Source: Acetobacter malorum (lineage in GTDB: Bacteria; Pseudomonadota; Alphaproteobacteria; Acetobacterales; Acetobacteraceae). From it: DNA of 64,000 nt. Made by a program: the position numbers and the translations under genes. The notes under the pieces are model-generated. The model saw only the letters and a program-made list of their open reading frames with translations. It made no database searches and was not told the DNA's origin. The stretch's first letter is position 1. Each line of letters begins with the position of its first letter. The stretch is taken from the NCBI RefSeq assembly GCF_002153605.1, contig NZ_JOPG01000018.1, positions 62,001-126,000 of the forward strand. Direction: 5' to 3'. Shown here one piece after another: positions 7,807 to 16,012 of this stretch.

Positions 7807-8495
7807 CACAGGCTTTAGCACTTTCTCCTGAAGGGCAGCTGAAACTTGTCATTTTTGACTGTGATGGTGTGCTGGTTGATAGCGAGCAAACCTGTTGCCG
7901 GATCAGCGCGGAAGAAGCCCGCGCTGCTGGCCTGAACATTCCGGCAGAAAACGCGGTTGATGAATTTTCCGGCATGGCATTGCCGGAAATTCAGAAAGAC
8001 ATTGAAAAGAAAACCGGAAAATCTCTTGGTTCTGACTGGGCTGATCGTGTTCAGAAGCGTTTTGTGGCGGCCATGAAGCAGGGTGTGGAGCCGATTGATG
8101 GCGTCCACGCCATGCTGGATGGTGTGAAAAAGCTCGGGTTGCCAGTGCGTGTTGGCTCCAATTCCTCCGTTGAAGAAATGGACGCAAAATTCATAGCGAC
8201 TGATATGACACACTATTTTACAAACCGCGTGCATTCTGCGCGGGATATGGGTGTGCCAAAACCACGTCCGGATGTGTATTTGCATGCGGCCGAGCAGGAA
8301 GGTGTTTCTCCTGCAAACTGCGTTGTGCTGGAAGATAGCAATACCGGTGCACGGGCTGCTGTTGATGCTGGCATGATGTGTGTTCTGCTTCGTCCTGGGG
8401 CTGAGCCCGTGCCGGACTGGCCAAACCTTGTCCGCATTCGTCATCTTTCAGAGTTTGTGCCGCTTTTGGAAAAAGCGTTGCAGAGTCAGGGATAA
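7803..8495 (+). CDS. HAD-superfamily phosphatase (phosphoglycolate phosphatase-like)
   Basis: The 230-residue product belongs to the haloacid dehalogenase phosphatases that use an aspartate nucleophile. Motif I is IFDCDGVLVDS (about residues 17-27). The cap domain with FSGMALPEIQKDIE follows, motif II is VGSNSS, motif III is around KPRPDVYLHAAEQ, and motif IV is VVLEDSNTGARAAVDAGM. Substrate is unknown; close relatives act on phosphoglycolate or sugar phosphates. It overlaps the hemE stop by ATGA and is followed 4 bases later by hemJ, so it is co-transcribed with haem genes. That may be convenience rather than a shared pathway. Confidence 0.85.
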   Translation: MTQALALSPEGQLKLVIFDCDGVLVDSEQTCCRISAEEARAAGLNIPAENAVDEFSGMALPEIQKDIEKKTGKSLGSDWADRVQKRFVAAMKQGVEPIDGVHAMLDGVKKLGLPVRVGSNSSVEEMDAKFIATDMTHYFTNRVHSARDMGVPKPRPDVYLHAAEQEGVSPANCVVLEDSNTGARAAVDAGMMCVLLRPGAEPVPDWPNLVRIRHLSEFVPLLEKALQSQG

Positions 8496-8499
8496 AATC

Positions 8500-8952
8500 A
8501 TGACCATTGACGCTCTTCTGCCCTGGGTACGCTGGATTCTGGCTTTTCACGTCATGTCTGTCATGGCGTGGATGGCTGGACTTTTCTATCTGCCGCGTCT
8601 GTTCGTCTATCATTGCCAGGTGCAGGTCGGGTCAGAAGAGAGTGAGCGGTTCAAAATTATGGAGCGCAGATTGCTGCGGGCCATTATGAATCCTGCCATG
8701 TTTGCCAGCCTGTTGTTTGGCGTGCTTCTGGTCTTAACGCCCGGAAGTGTGGACTGGCACGCAGGCTGGTGGCATTCGAAACTTACTGCTGTCATCGGCA
8801 TGTTTGCATTTCATGGATTTTGCTCCCGCTGGCGTCGAGAGTTTGCAGAAGACCGAAACCAGCATGCTGAACGGTTTTACCGTATGGCGAATGAAGTGCC
8901 GACAGTTCTGATGATGATCATTGTCATCATGGTGATTGTTCGCCCATTCTGA
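8500..8952 (+). CDS. hemJ: protoporphyrinogen oxidase HemJ
   Basis: HemJ oxidises protoporphyrinogen IX to protoporphyrin IX in the inner membrane of many alphaproteobacteria. The start at 8500 gives 150 residues, a normal length; an upstream in-frame start at 8380 would overlap the previous gene. The N-terminal segment RWILAFHVMSVMAWMAGLFYLP with its conserved His and the LPRLFVYH stretch are family hallmarks. There are about four hydrophobic segments, including one near the C-terminus (TVLMMIIVIMVIVRPF). Conserved His residues occur in H18-like and HGF positions that could bind haem. Its linkage to hemE supports the call. Confidence 0.9.
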   Translation: MTIDALLPWVRWILAFHVMSVMAWMAGLFYLPRLFVYHCQVQVGSEESERFKIMERRLLRAIMNPAMFASLLFGVLLVLTPGSVDWHAGWWHSKLTAVIGMFAFHGFCSRWRREFAEDRNQHAERFYRMANEVPTVLMMIIVIMVIVRPF

Positions 8953-8969
8953 ATAATCCAAAAGGTCTC

Positions 8970-9022
8970 CTGAACCTGTTTTGCAAAGGGCGAGACATTC
9001 TCCCTTCAACAAACAGGTTCAG
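8970..9022. repeat. long bipartite hairpin downstream of hemJ
   Basis: CTGAACCTGTTT (8970-8981) pairs perfectly with AAACAGGTTCAG (9011-9022). Inside it a second stem forms between AAGGG-GAGA (about 8986-8995) and TCTC-CCTT (about 8999-9006) with a 3-base loop. There is no T-tract, so it is not a standard terminator. It may be an RNA-stabilising structure, a protein-binding palindrome or a small RNA element. The following AT-rich stretch to 9190 shows no gene. Confidence 0.55.
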
Positions 9023-9190
9023 TATGCAGAGAGGGCAAGCATTCTGATGGATAGGGTGCTTCCAAACCAGAATTTCACCGGGATTTAGAAGACATAATTT
9101 TTGAAAACACCTGACGTATAAATAGAAATTTCTACATATAATATTTATGAATAAATCTAGACCACACCACCCTCTCGGGTTATTCCTTTT

Positions 9191-9766
9191 TTAAATCAAT
9201 CCCTGAGCACGCAGCAATCCAAAGGCTGAAAGCGTGACCATGCAGGTGATCTCATTTTTACGGATCATCTCCTCCACCTCTTCCAGTAAAAGCGTATGGC
9301 AGGTCATGTCCTGTTCCGTTTCTTCCCGTGCGCAGGGGCCTTGTGTCAGGCCCGTGGCCAGATAGACGTGCCCTTTTTGCGTGGTGAAACCGGCCCCCTG
9401 ATACATAATGCCTGCATGATGCAGCGTTTTGGCAATCAGGCCTGTTTCTTCCTGTAATTCGCCAGCAGCCAGGGCTTCGGGCGCGGCATCGGGCCGATCT
9501 TCCCACATCCCCATGGGTAATTCCCACAGGCGCTGACCAATGGGGTACCGGTACTGGTTGACCAGTGTAACAGTGCGGCGTCCATCTTCTGTTTCTCCCA
9601 GCGGCAGGATAACAACAAATTGACCGCGCTCGACCACCCCATAGAGCCCGTCTTTGCCATTGGGCCGCCGAATGATGTCTTCCCTTACGCGGGTCCATGG
9701 GTTTTCATAGGCAATACGGGAAGAAAGCGTGACATATCCGCCAGCGTCAGGAAGAGGCTTCGTCAT
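9191..9766 (-). CDS. Nudix hydrolase, ADP-ribose pyrophosphatase-like
   Basis: Nudix enzymes cleave nucleoside diphosphates linked to another group; this one resembles ADP-ribose pyrophosphatases. From the ATG at 9766 it is 191 residues, starting MTKPLPDAGGYVTLSS; longer in-frame starts exist up to 9859 but would overlap the divergent MFS gene. The fold is shown by GQFVVILPLGE, VTLVNQYRYPIGQRLWELPMG and the Nudix helix GELQEETGL. The usual REUXEEXGU box has Gly in place of Arg, and the spacing from the preceding Gly and Glu is altered, so the box is degenerate. The catalytic Glu pair (EE) is retained. No strong ribosome binding site was seen. Confidence 0.8.
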   Translation of the reverse strand: MTKPLPDAGGYVTLSSRIAYENPWTRVREDIIRRPNGKDGLYGVVERGQFVVILPLGETEDGRRTVTLVNQYRYPIGQRLWELPMGMWEDRPDAAPEALAAGELQEETGLIAKTLHHAGIMYQGAGFTTQKGHVYLATGLTQGPCAREETEQDMTCHTLLLEEVEEMIRKNEITCMVTLSAFGLLRAQGLI

Positions 9767-9836
9767 TGAACGGGTCTTTCGTCTGAAAATGGGGCCTTGA
9801 GCGCGATTTATAGCATCATTTTTTGAGGAATGTTTC

Positions 9837-11042
9837 ATGTCGGAAGGGGCTGTCCGCACGTCCTCGGTTACGTTTGTTATTCTGGCCGTCGTGGTTTTTA
9901 CGTTGTTTTGTTACACGGATATCGGCCTGCAAATGGCGGTGGTGCCGCTTTTTGTGCGGGAGAAACTCGGCTTCAGTTCTGCCATGGCCGGGTTTGCCGT
10001 CTCCGTTCAGTATCTGGCGACCTTTGCTTCGCGCATTGGGGCAGGCAAACGGATTGATACAGGTGGGCCTAAGCGTGTGGTGCTGATGGGCCTGAGCACG
10101 GGTATCCTGTCCGGCCTGCTACTGGTGGCGGCAGCTCTGCTGGTGTCCTGGCCGCTTCTTTCCCTGCTGTTTGTTCTGGCTGGCCGGATTGCGCTGGGGG
10201 TGGCGGAAAGCTGGGTGGCAACGGCGGTCATTGTCTGGAACATTCGCAGGGCAGGGGTCAGCAAAACGGCTCAGGTCATTTCCTGGAACGGTGTGTGTTC
10301 TTACGGCGGCATTGCGTTGGGTGCCCCCATTGCCACGATGATCTACCATAGCGTTTCCCTGCCCGTTGTGGGTGGATTTGCGGGGGTGGGACTGCTCTCT
10401 GCCGTGCTGATGGGGGTTGGTATCCCGCTTGCTCTGCGTCAGCCTGCTGTGGCGCCTCTGGCGGCGGGCAAACAGCCTTCGTTTTTCACGGTATTAGGGC
10501 TTGTGCTCCCTTATGGATTAGCACTTGCGGCCGGGTCTGTGGGGTTTGGGGCGATTTCCGCTTTGCTGGCCCTGTATTTTGCTGACCAGAACTGGAGCGG
10601 TGCTGCGTTCGCTCTGGCCTTGTTCGGGCTTACGTTTGTGCTGACGCGCTTTGTTTTTACCACGCAGATTGCAAAACATGGCGGAAACAGTGTGGCGATT
10701 GTTTCCCTGTTTGTGGAGGCTCTGGGCCTGTTTGTACTGGCCTTTGGCCATAGTGCGGCATGGGCAGATGCAGGGGCCGCTTTGACCGGGGCCGGGTTCT
10801 CTCTGGTGTTTCCCGCACTGGGTGTGGGGGCTGTGGCGCAGACGGGGCCTGAGAACAAAGGGGCTGCTATTGGCGCCTTTTCTGTCTGTCTGGATATCGC
10901 CATCGGCATTTCTGGCCCTCTGCTGGGGCTGATGATCCCGCTGTGGGGCTATGGGGCCGTGTTTCAGGCGGCGGCTCTCGTCAGTCTTGTCGGGGTTGTG
11001 CTGTGCGTTCTGCTGAAAAAACAAACCCGTCTTGCGCGCTGA
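9837..11042 (+). CDS. MFS transporter
   Basis: The 401-residue product has about twelve hydrophobic segments and the layout of a major facilitator superfamily carrier in the inner membrane. The first segment is FVILAVVVFTLFCYTDIGLQ. The loop after segment 2 carries RIGAGKRIDTGGPKRVVLMG, a variant of the MFS motif A with the characteristic Gly, Asp and Arg/Lys. A second motif-like loop occurs mid-protein. It resembles the sugar/drug efflux (YhhS, arabinose-efflux-like) branch. It is divergent from the Nudix gene. The substrate cannot be told from the sequence. Confidence 0.85.
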   Translation: MSEGAVRTSSVTFVILAVVVFTLFCYTDIGLQMAVVPLFVREKLGFSSAMAGFAVSVQYLATFASRIGAGKRIDTGGPKRVVLMGLSTGILSGLLLVAAALLVSWPLLSLLFVLAGRIALGVAESWVATAVIVWNIRRAGVSKTAQVISWNGVCSYGGIALGAPIATMIYHSVSLPVVGGFAGVGLLSAVLMGVGIPLALRQPAVAPLAAGKQPSFFTVLGLVLPYGLALAAGSVGFGAISALLALYFADQNWSGAAFALALFGLTFVLTRFVFTTQIAKHGGNSVAIVSLFVEALGLFVLAFGHSAAWADAGAALTGAGFSLVFPALGVGAVAQTGPENKGAAIGAFSVCLDIAIGISGPLLGLMIPLWGYGAVFQAAALVSLVGVVLCVLLKKQTRLAR

Positions 11043-11129
11043 AACAGTCTCGTAAAGATTTTCCGTCCTGCATAAGCCGTCAAAACACGATATGCTTTTT
11101 GCTTACTCAGAAAGAAGGAGAAGGACCGC

Positions 11130-11714
11130 ATGCCCTCTACCCTGAACGCCGTTGCCGTTTTCTGTGGGTCTCGCTTTGGGAAAAGCCCGCTCTACAAACA
11201 GGCCGCGCAAAACGTTGGCCAGACATTGGCAAAGGCTGGCATCCGTCTTGTGTATGGCGGCGGGGCACATGGGCTGATGGGCGTTGTGGCAGATGCCACC
11301 TTGTCCGCAGGCGGGGCGGTGACCGGCGTTATTCCTGATTTTCTGGAAAGCCGTGAGAAAATGCACGAGGGCGTGGCCGAACTGATTGTTACGGATTCGA
11401 TGCACACCCGGAAGCAGATCATGTTCTCACGGGCTGACGCATTCTGGATTCTGCCCGGCGGCTTTGGCACCTTTGATGAGATGATGGAAATCCTGACCTG
11501 GAAACAGCTGGGCCGACACAGCAAGCCGATTATCCTGATTAACGTGGAAAACTGGGCCGATACGCTCCTCGCTGCACTGGATGCTGCCGTAGAGCAGGGG
11601 TTTGCCGCCTCCACAGCGCGGGCCATGATTGAGTCCGTGCCGGATGTTGAAACCGCTCTGGCGCACTCTCAGAGTGCTGAAAAAACAGACCGGGTTGCTG
11701 TCGAACAGCTTTGA
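11130..11714 (+). CDS. LOG-family protein (TIGR00730 Rossmann fold)
   Basis: LOG-family proteins are lysine-decarboxylase-like Rossmann proteins; the characterised members release cytokinin-type bases from nucleoside monophosphates by phosphoribohydrolase activity. The signature PGGFGTFDEMMEILTWKQLG, which contains the catalytic PGGxGTxxE motif, is near residues 108-128. The N-terminus AVFCGSRFGKSPLYKQAA and the segment LVYGGGAHGLMGVVAD bind the nucleotide. The length (194) is usual. AGAAGGAGAAGG lies just before the start. It stands alone, upstream of tRNA-Pro. In bacteria the physiological substrate is mostly unknown, perhaps AMP. Confidence 0.88.
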   Translation: MPSTLNAVAVFCGSRFGKSPLYKQAAQNVGQTLAKAGIRLVYGGGAHGLMGVVADATLSAGGAVTGVIPDFLESREKMHEGVAELIVTDSMHTRKQIMFSRADAFWILPGGFGTFDEMMEILTWKQLGRHSKPIILINVENWADTLLAALDAAVEQGFAASTARAMIESVPDVETALAHSQSAEKTDRVAVEQL

Positions 11715-11751
11715 TCCGGTAGAAGAATTACACTTCTCTGCGTTTCAGCTC

Positions 11752-11780
11752 TTGCTAAGATGGCCTGAGAGGGGTATAGC
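11752..11780 (+). promoter_or_regulatory. sigma70-type promoter for tRNA-Pro
   Basis: TTGCTA (11752-11757) and TATAGC (11775-11780) are separated by 17 bases, a good match to a housekeeping promoter. Transcription would begin near 11787, about eight bases before the tRNA. Confidence 0.6.
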
Positions 11781-11794
11781 CCGCTCACGGTCAT

Positions 11795-11871
11795 CGGAGT
11801 GTAGCTCAGCCTGGTAGAGCACTGTGTTCGGGACGCAGGGGCCGGAGGTTCGAATCCTCTCACTCCGACCA
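11795..11871 (+). tRNA. tRNA-Pro (anticodon CGG)
   Basis: The gene begins with CGGAGTG, pairing with CACTCCG before an A discriminator and an encoded CCA. The anticodon loop TTCGGGA gives CGG. D-arm and T-arm (GGTTCGAATCC) are complete. The initial C1-G72 pair is typical of proline tRNAs. Confidence 0.96.
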
Positions 11872-12212
11872 GACTTTTCCCCTGAAAAATATAAATATTA
11901 TACTGGGCACCAGCCCGTCAGATGACGGATAATCATGCCCTTACCGCTCTGCATGTTTTGCGTTTTACGCAGAGCAGAGGGGGCCTTTATGCCCGCTTCA
12001 GCCATCAGATTGCCGTAGGATTATGCCATTCTCTCTTGGAAATGGCGGGAAACCTGAGTCTTATGTCAGAGCTGACATGTATGAAGCATCCGACGGCTTT
12101 CTGTGGAAATCCAGTAAACGGTTTCCCATTTCTTCATCAGAGAACGATGTGTTCCGCACAGGAACAGGTGCCAGAACAGGCCGGGCAGTCTGGCCATAAG
12201 AGGGGGCAGAAG
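11872..12212 (+). other. 341-base gap before the glycine-rich gene
   Basis: No gene is supported here. It holds two small palindromes: CCGTCA-GA-TGACGG (11915-11928), and GCTCTGC (11946-11952) pairing with GCAGAGC (11969-11975) around an inner TGCG/CGCA stem. An open frame runs into the downstream gene from 11922, but it lacks a ribosome binding site and the signal peptide starts at 12213. The palindromes may be regulatory. Confidence 0.5.
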
Positions 12213-12995
12213 ATGACACGCAACTCACTTCATTACGGACGGCTCGCCGCGTGCCTGCTTCTCGCTTGCGCGCTGTCTCCCGTCGCTCTGGCTCATCCCG
12301 GTGGGGGAGGTGGCGGCTTTGGTGGCGGCGGTGGAATGCATGGTGGGGGTGGTTTTGGTGGTGGAGGCGGTGGCTTCCACGGCGGCCCCGGTGGAGGTGG
12401 GTTTCATGGCGGTCCCGGTTTTGGGGGCGGTGGCAGACCCGGCGGTGGCTTTGGCGGGCCGGGTGGAGGCTTCCACGGCGGTCCGGGCTTTGGTGGGGGC
12501 GGCTTTCATGGTGGTCCCGGTTGGGGCGGCAGGCCGGGCGGTGGTTTTTATCGCGGTGGCGGCGGCTGGGGCCGTGGTGGCTGGTGGGGCGGCCCAGGTT
12601 GGGGCGGCTGGGGTTACCCCGGCTACGGATGGGGATACCCCGGTTATGGCTGGGGCTATGGTGTCTGGGGCAGTCCCTATTGGGGCGGTGGCTGGGGCTG
12701 GGGTGCGCCCTTTGCCTTCGGCTCTGTGTTAGGGCTGGCTGTCGGTGCAGCGGTGGCATCGTCTGCTGAGGAGAGCTATCAGGCCCCGCAGACGATGTAT
12801 GCCCCTCCGTCCTACTACGCACAGCCCACAGAGCCGCCTGTAGCGCAGGGAGGCTATCCCACCTACGCGCAGCCCTCTTATTATGGAAATGCCCCTCAGG
12901 GAGCCGGACAGGCCGTACAGCAGGGGTCTGATGTTGTGCATTGCAGCGCAGGGCGGTTCTTCAACTCCCTGACGGAAAGCTGCGACAAACGCTGA
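12213..12995 (+). CDS. glycine-rich secreted protein
   Basis: No known family is recognised. The start at 12213 follows AGGGGGCAGAAG and gives a clear signal peptide (MTRNSLHYGRLAACLLLACALSPVALA, cleavage likely before HPGG). Residues about 28-150 are almost only Gly with His, Phe, Pro, Trp, Tyr and Arg, in repeats such as GGFHGGPG and WGYPGYG. A short hydrophobic stretch follows (FAFGSVLGLAVGAAVASS), then a Gln/Pro/Tyr-rich tail. The C-terminus VHCSAGRFFNSLTESCDKR holds two Cys, probably disulfide-bonded. Histidine-rich glycine repeats suggest a surface or periplasmic metal- or polysaccharide-interacting protein, but that is inference. A strong terminator follows. Confidence 0.7.
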   Translation: MTRNSLHYGRLAACLLLACALSPVALAHPGGGGGGFGGGGGMHGGGGFGGGGGGFHGGPGGGGFHGGPGFGGGGRPGGGFGGPGGGFHGGPGFGGGGFHGGPGWGGRPGGGFYRGGGGWGRGGWWGGPGWGGWGYPGYGWGYPGYGWGYGVWGSPYWGGGWGWGAPFAFGSVLGLAVGAAVASSAEESYQAPQTMYAPPSYYAQPTEPPVAQGGYPTYAQPSYYGNAPQGAGQAVQQGSDVVHCSAGRFFNSLTESCDKR

Positions 12996-13014
12996 TCCTG
13001 ATATTTGCCTGCTA

Positions 13015-13056
13015 AAAGGCCGCTCCGGATGGAAACATCAGGGCGGCCTTTCTTTT
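13015..13056 (+). terminator. intrinsic terminator after the glycine-rich gene
   Basis: AAAGGCCGC (13015-13023) is perfectly repeated inverted as GCGGCCTTT (13043-13051), followed by a T-rich run. Confidence 0.75.
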
Positions 13057-13095
13057 ATTGCGGCTGCATTCTGGTTTACGCTCTCAGGCAGAAAA

Positions 13096-15207
13096 ATGAT
13101 TTGTCTGAGTGGGGTGAAGGTGTCTGGCTGTTTCAAAAAACCGTGGTTTCATAAACTTATTCGTCCTGCCCGCAGAGGCCTTCTGGCTGGCCTGCTGGCC
13201 GGAAGCGCACTCTCGGTGGCAGAGGCAGCCGAGCCGGATCCGTTCCAGATCTTTGCGCCGCTTACTTATCCGCAACCGGTTAATCTCTATCATTCCGGCA
13301 ATGGTGCACCGGGTCCGATGGCCTGGAAAAATCGGGCCGATTACGACATCCATGTGCATGTTGACCCGGCGACCCACACGCTGTCAGGCAGTGAAACACT
13401 GACCTACACTAATAACAGCCCTGAGAGCCTTTCCACGCTCTGGCTGCAACTCGATCAGAATATCTATCAGCAGGGTTCACGCGGTGCTTACGCTTCGCCA
13501 CAGCGGCTGCAGGATCATACAGACGGGATGATTATCGAGGCCGTGGCGCAGAGTGCCGATGGCAAGGAAACACCTCTTACGCCGCTTATCTCAGACACAC
13601 GGATGCAAGTACCCTTGCCGCAGGCTCTGGAGGGGAAGGGCGGGCACCTCACCCTGAAAATCTCATGGCATTATACCATTCCGGGTGAGTGGGGCGGCCG
13701 TACAGCCTTCAGCCAGAATCAGAACGGCGAGGTGTATGAAATCGCCCAGTTCTACCCACGGATGGCGGTGTATGATGACCAGCGCGGCTGGGATACGGCA
13801 CCCTATCTGGGGCAGGAATTCTATCTGGACTACGGGGATTTTGATTACAGCGTAACCGTGCCCAAAGGCTTTCTGGTGGCAGGCAGCGGCGTGCTGACAA
13901 ACCCGGATGCGGTGCTGAGTGCGCAGGAAAAAGCCCGCCTGGCGCAGGCTGCTACCAGTGAAACCCGCATCATGATCCGCACGCCGGAAGATGTGCAGGC
14001 CATAGTGCATCAGCCACAAACCGAGACGCAGACCTGGCAGTTCCATATGGCGAACACGCGGGATATCGCCTTTGTGGCGTCTCCCGCGTTGCTTTGGGAT
14101 GCCGCGCGCCTGAACCTGCCTCCTCTTGAGGGCAGCGACGCGAAAAATCCTGCTCCGCGTCTGGCCATGTCCGTTTATCCCGCAGAGTCTGCCGGCGCGA
14201 CAAAATGGGACCGCTCAACAGAGTATGTGAAGCACGCCATCGAGTATTTTTCGGGCAAGTGGTTCCCGTACCCCTGGCCAAATGCCGTCAATGTCGGTGG
14301 GCACGGCGCAGCTATGGAGTATCCGGGCATTGTGTTTGACGGCAAGGAAGATGCCGGAGCAGAGCTGTTCTGGGTAACAACGCATGAGCTGGGCCACGGC
14401 TGGTTCCCCATGATTGTTGGCTCCAATGAGCGCCGCAATGCGTTTATGGATGAAGGCTTCAACACCTTTATTGACGTCTATGCCTCCGACCATTTCAACC
14501 ATGGGGAGTTTGCCCCCAAGCATGACGTAGAGTTTGCTCCTCAGACGGGCCACCCGGCGGATGATATTGTGCCGGTGCTGAAAGATCAGGACGCGCCTGT
14601 TTTGATGACACCGGCGGACCTGATCTCTGAAAAATATCGTCATAGCGTGACGTATTTTAAGGGAGCTTATGGGCTGCAATTACTGCGGGAACAGATTCTG
14701 GGAGCAGACCGGTTTGACCGTGCTTTCCAGCACTACATTGCGCTCTGGGCCTTCCGTCATCCCACCCCGTCCGACTTCTTCCGCGTCATGGAAAGCGAGG
14801 CCGGGGAGGATCTCTCATGGTTCTGGCGGGGCTGGTATTTCAAGAACTGGGGGCCTGACTACCGCCTGAAATCCGTCTCTTATGTGAACGGAAACCCGGT
14901 GCAGGGGGCGCGGGTGCAGGTGGAAAACAAAGGCTGGCTGCCGCTGCCTGTGGTGCTGGCTATTACGTGGATGGATGGGAGTTCTGCCCGTCTTACCATT
15001 CCTACGGAAACCTGGTCTCAGCGGAACACGGTCACGCTCCAGATTCCGGGTAAGCTGGCTATCCGTTCCGCCGTGCTGGACCCGGACCATATGATCCCGG
15101 ATCTGAACCGGTCGGATAACAGCTTTACGGTTAAGCTCACGGCGGCGCATCCGGCAGCACCGTCTGCTGCCCCCACCCCAACCGTGCAGGGTGCCCCTGT
15201 GCCTTAA
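13096..15207 (+). CDS. M1-family zinc metallo-aminopeptidase, secreted
   Basis: M1 aminopeptidases remove N-terminal residues from peptides. The 703-residue product has the zinc site HELGH (His430, Glu431, His434) with the third ligand Glu453 in FMDEGF, the standard HEXXH-X18-E spacing. The exopeptidase substrate motif appears as GAAMEYPG about 45 residues earlier. The N-terminus has a basic stretch and a hydrophobic segment (LLAGLLAGSALSVAEAAEP) consistent with export to the periplasm. The catalytic domain is followed by a C-terminal beta-rich region. The final 20 residues are Ala/Pro-rich. The nearest relatives are probably the periplasmic M1 peptidases of Proteobacteria; the substrate is unknown. 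Confidence 0.88.
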   Translation: MICLSGVKVSGCFKKPWFHKLIRPARRGLLAGLLAGSALSVAEAAEPDPFQIFAPLTYPQPVNLYHSGNGAPGPMAWKNRADYDIHVHVDPATHTLSGSETLTYTNNSPESLSTLWLQLDQNIYQQGSRGAYASPQRLQDHTDGMIIEAVAQSADGKETPLTPLISDTRMQVPLPQALEGKGGHLTLKISWHYTIPGEWGGRTAFSQNQNGEVYEIAQFYPRMAVYDDQRGWDTAPYLGQEFYLDYGDFDYSVTVPKGFLVAGSGVLTNPDAVLSAQEKARLAQAATSETRIMIRTPEDVQAIVHQPQTETQTWQFHMANTRDIAFVASPALLWDAARLNLPPLEGSDAKNPAPRLAMSVYPAESAGATKWDRSTEYVKHAIEYFSGKWFPYPWPNAVNVGGHGAAMEYPGIVFDGKEDAGAELFWVTTHELGHGWFPMIVGSNERRNAFMDEGFNTFIDVYASDHFNHGEFAPKHDVEFAPQTGHPADDIVPVLKDQDAPVLMTPADLISEKYRHSVTYFKGAYGLQLLREQILGADRFDRAFQHYIALWAFRHPTPSDFFRVMESEAGEDLSWFWRGWYFKNWGPDYRLKSVSYVNGNPVQGARVQVENKGWLPLPVVLAITWMDGSSARLTIPTETWSQRNTVTLQIPGKLAIRSAVLDPDHMIPDLNRSDNSFTVKLTAAHPAAPSAAPTPTVQGAPVP

Positions 15208-15233
15208 CAGACAGGCAGAGCAGGGGCACCCTG
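15187..15233. terminator. perfect 13-bp inverted repeat between convergent genes
   Basis: CAGGGTGCCCCTG (15187-15199) and CAGGGGCACCCTG (15221-15233) are exact inverted copies. The stem spans the M1 peptidase stop codon and lies just beyond the ogt stop on the other strand. It could end transcription in both directions although T-tracts are lacking. Confidence 0.45.
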
Positions 15234-15240
15234 GAGCGCA

Positions 15241-15708
15241 TCAGGCGCGGGAGGGAATGGGTGCCCCTTCCAGATTCAGAAGCCAGCGTTTGTCATCTAT
15301 CCCACCATCACCGGAATATCCGCCCAGCCCATTCTGTGACACGATACGATGGCAGGGGATCAGAATGGGAATGGGGTTCCGGCCGACAGCCTGCCCGACA
15401 GACCGGGCACTTCCTCCAACTTCCTTTGCCAGAGCCTGATAGGTTTTAACCGTGCCTACAGGGATGGCGCACAGAGCGTTCCAGACCCGCTTCTGATAAT
15501 CCGTGCCGAACATCGGTTCCAGCGGGAAAGGAAAGGGGCCAGCAGCCTTCGGTTCATCAAACCATTTATCCAGCCAGTCCCGTGCGGCGCAGAGCATGGG
15601 GGTTTCTGTCTGATCACGTCCCCAGCCCCAGTCGAGCGAGATGATCTTACCCTCTTCTTCTGTCAGGGTCAGCGGCCCGATGGGGGAGTGGAGCGAAAGC
15701 TGTGGCAT
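15241..15708 (-). CDS. ogt: methylated-DNA-protein cysteine methyltransferase
   Basis: This repair protein takes the methyl group from O6-methylguanine onto its own cysteine. The active-site motif IPCHRIV places the acceptor Cys at residue 119, with the downstream GGYSGDGGIDDKRWLLNLEG substrate loop. The helix-turn-helix part is present (ALAKEVGGSARSVGQAVGRNPI, with the Arg finger). At 155 residues it is a stand-alone Ogt-type protein without the Ada N-terminal domain. It converges on the M1 peptidase gene. Whether it is called ogt or adaB is a naming question. Confidence 0.92.
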   Translation of the reverse strand: MPQLSLHSPIGPLTLTEEEGKIISLDWGWGRDQTETPMLCAARDWLDKWFDEPKAAGPFPFPLEPMFGTDYQKRVWNALCAIPVGTVKTYQALAKEVGGSARSVGQAVGRNPIPILIPCHRIVSQNGLGGYSGDGGIDDKRWLLNLEGAPIPSRA

Positions 15709-16012
15709 GGTCGTCGTCCGTCATTGTCTGGTCTGTGATGAGGCGTGCAGTATGCGCGGCAGCCTGAGGCTTGTCATGTTAAGAAAGACGCCTCAGAAAC
15801 CTGGCGGAAAGAGCAAACACGTTTTTAGCTTACGTCTGAGTGCGGATCTGTTTTAGAAAGCCCCTGCTTCCTCATAAGGGCTCGGCCTTATACAAACTTA
15901 AGGCCGAACGACCCTGATGAGCAGCACAAGCGGTGTGCGCCCACGCCAGAGAAAACCAGAGTTTCAGAACGGCCTTGGCCTTTTAAAGATCATGCAGGAA
16001 GGAAAAACCACC
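15709..16012 (+). other. 304-base gap between ogt and mnmE with a hairpin
   Basis: No separate gene is supported. TCGGCCTTA (15882-15890) pairs exactly with TAAGGCCGA (15899-15907) over an 8-base loop, possibly a leader structure or terminator without a T-tract. In-frame upstream codons of mnmE occupy 15917-16012. Confidence 0.45.

Noticed and set aside
12300-12700. Possible CRISPR array or tandem DNA repeat
   Set aside because: The repeats are degenerate glycine codons with variable spacing; no fixed repeat-spacer pattern and no cas genes.
12061-12822. 253-codon minus-strand frame over the glycine-rich gene
   Set aside because: It is the complement of glycine codons, giving His/Arg/Pro/Ser-rich sequence; the plus strand has a signal peptide and terminator.
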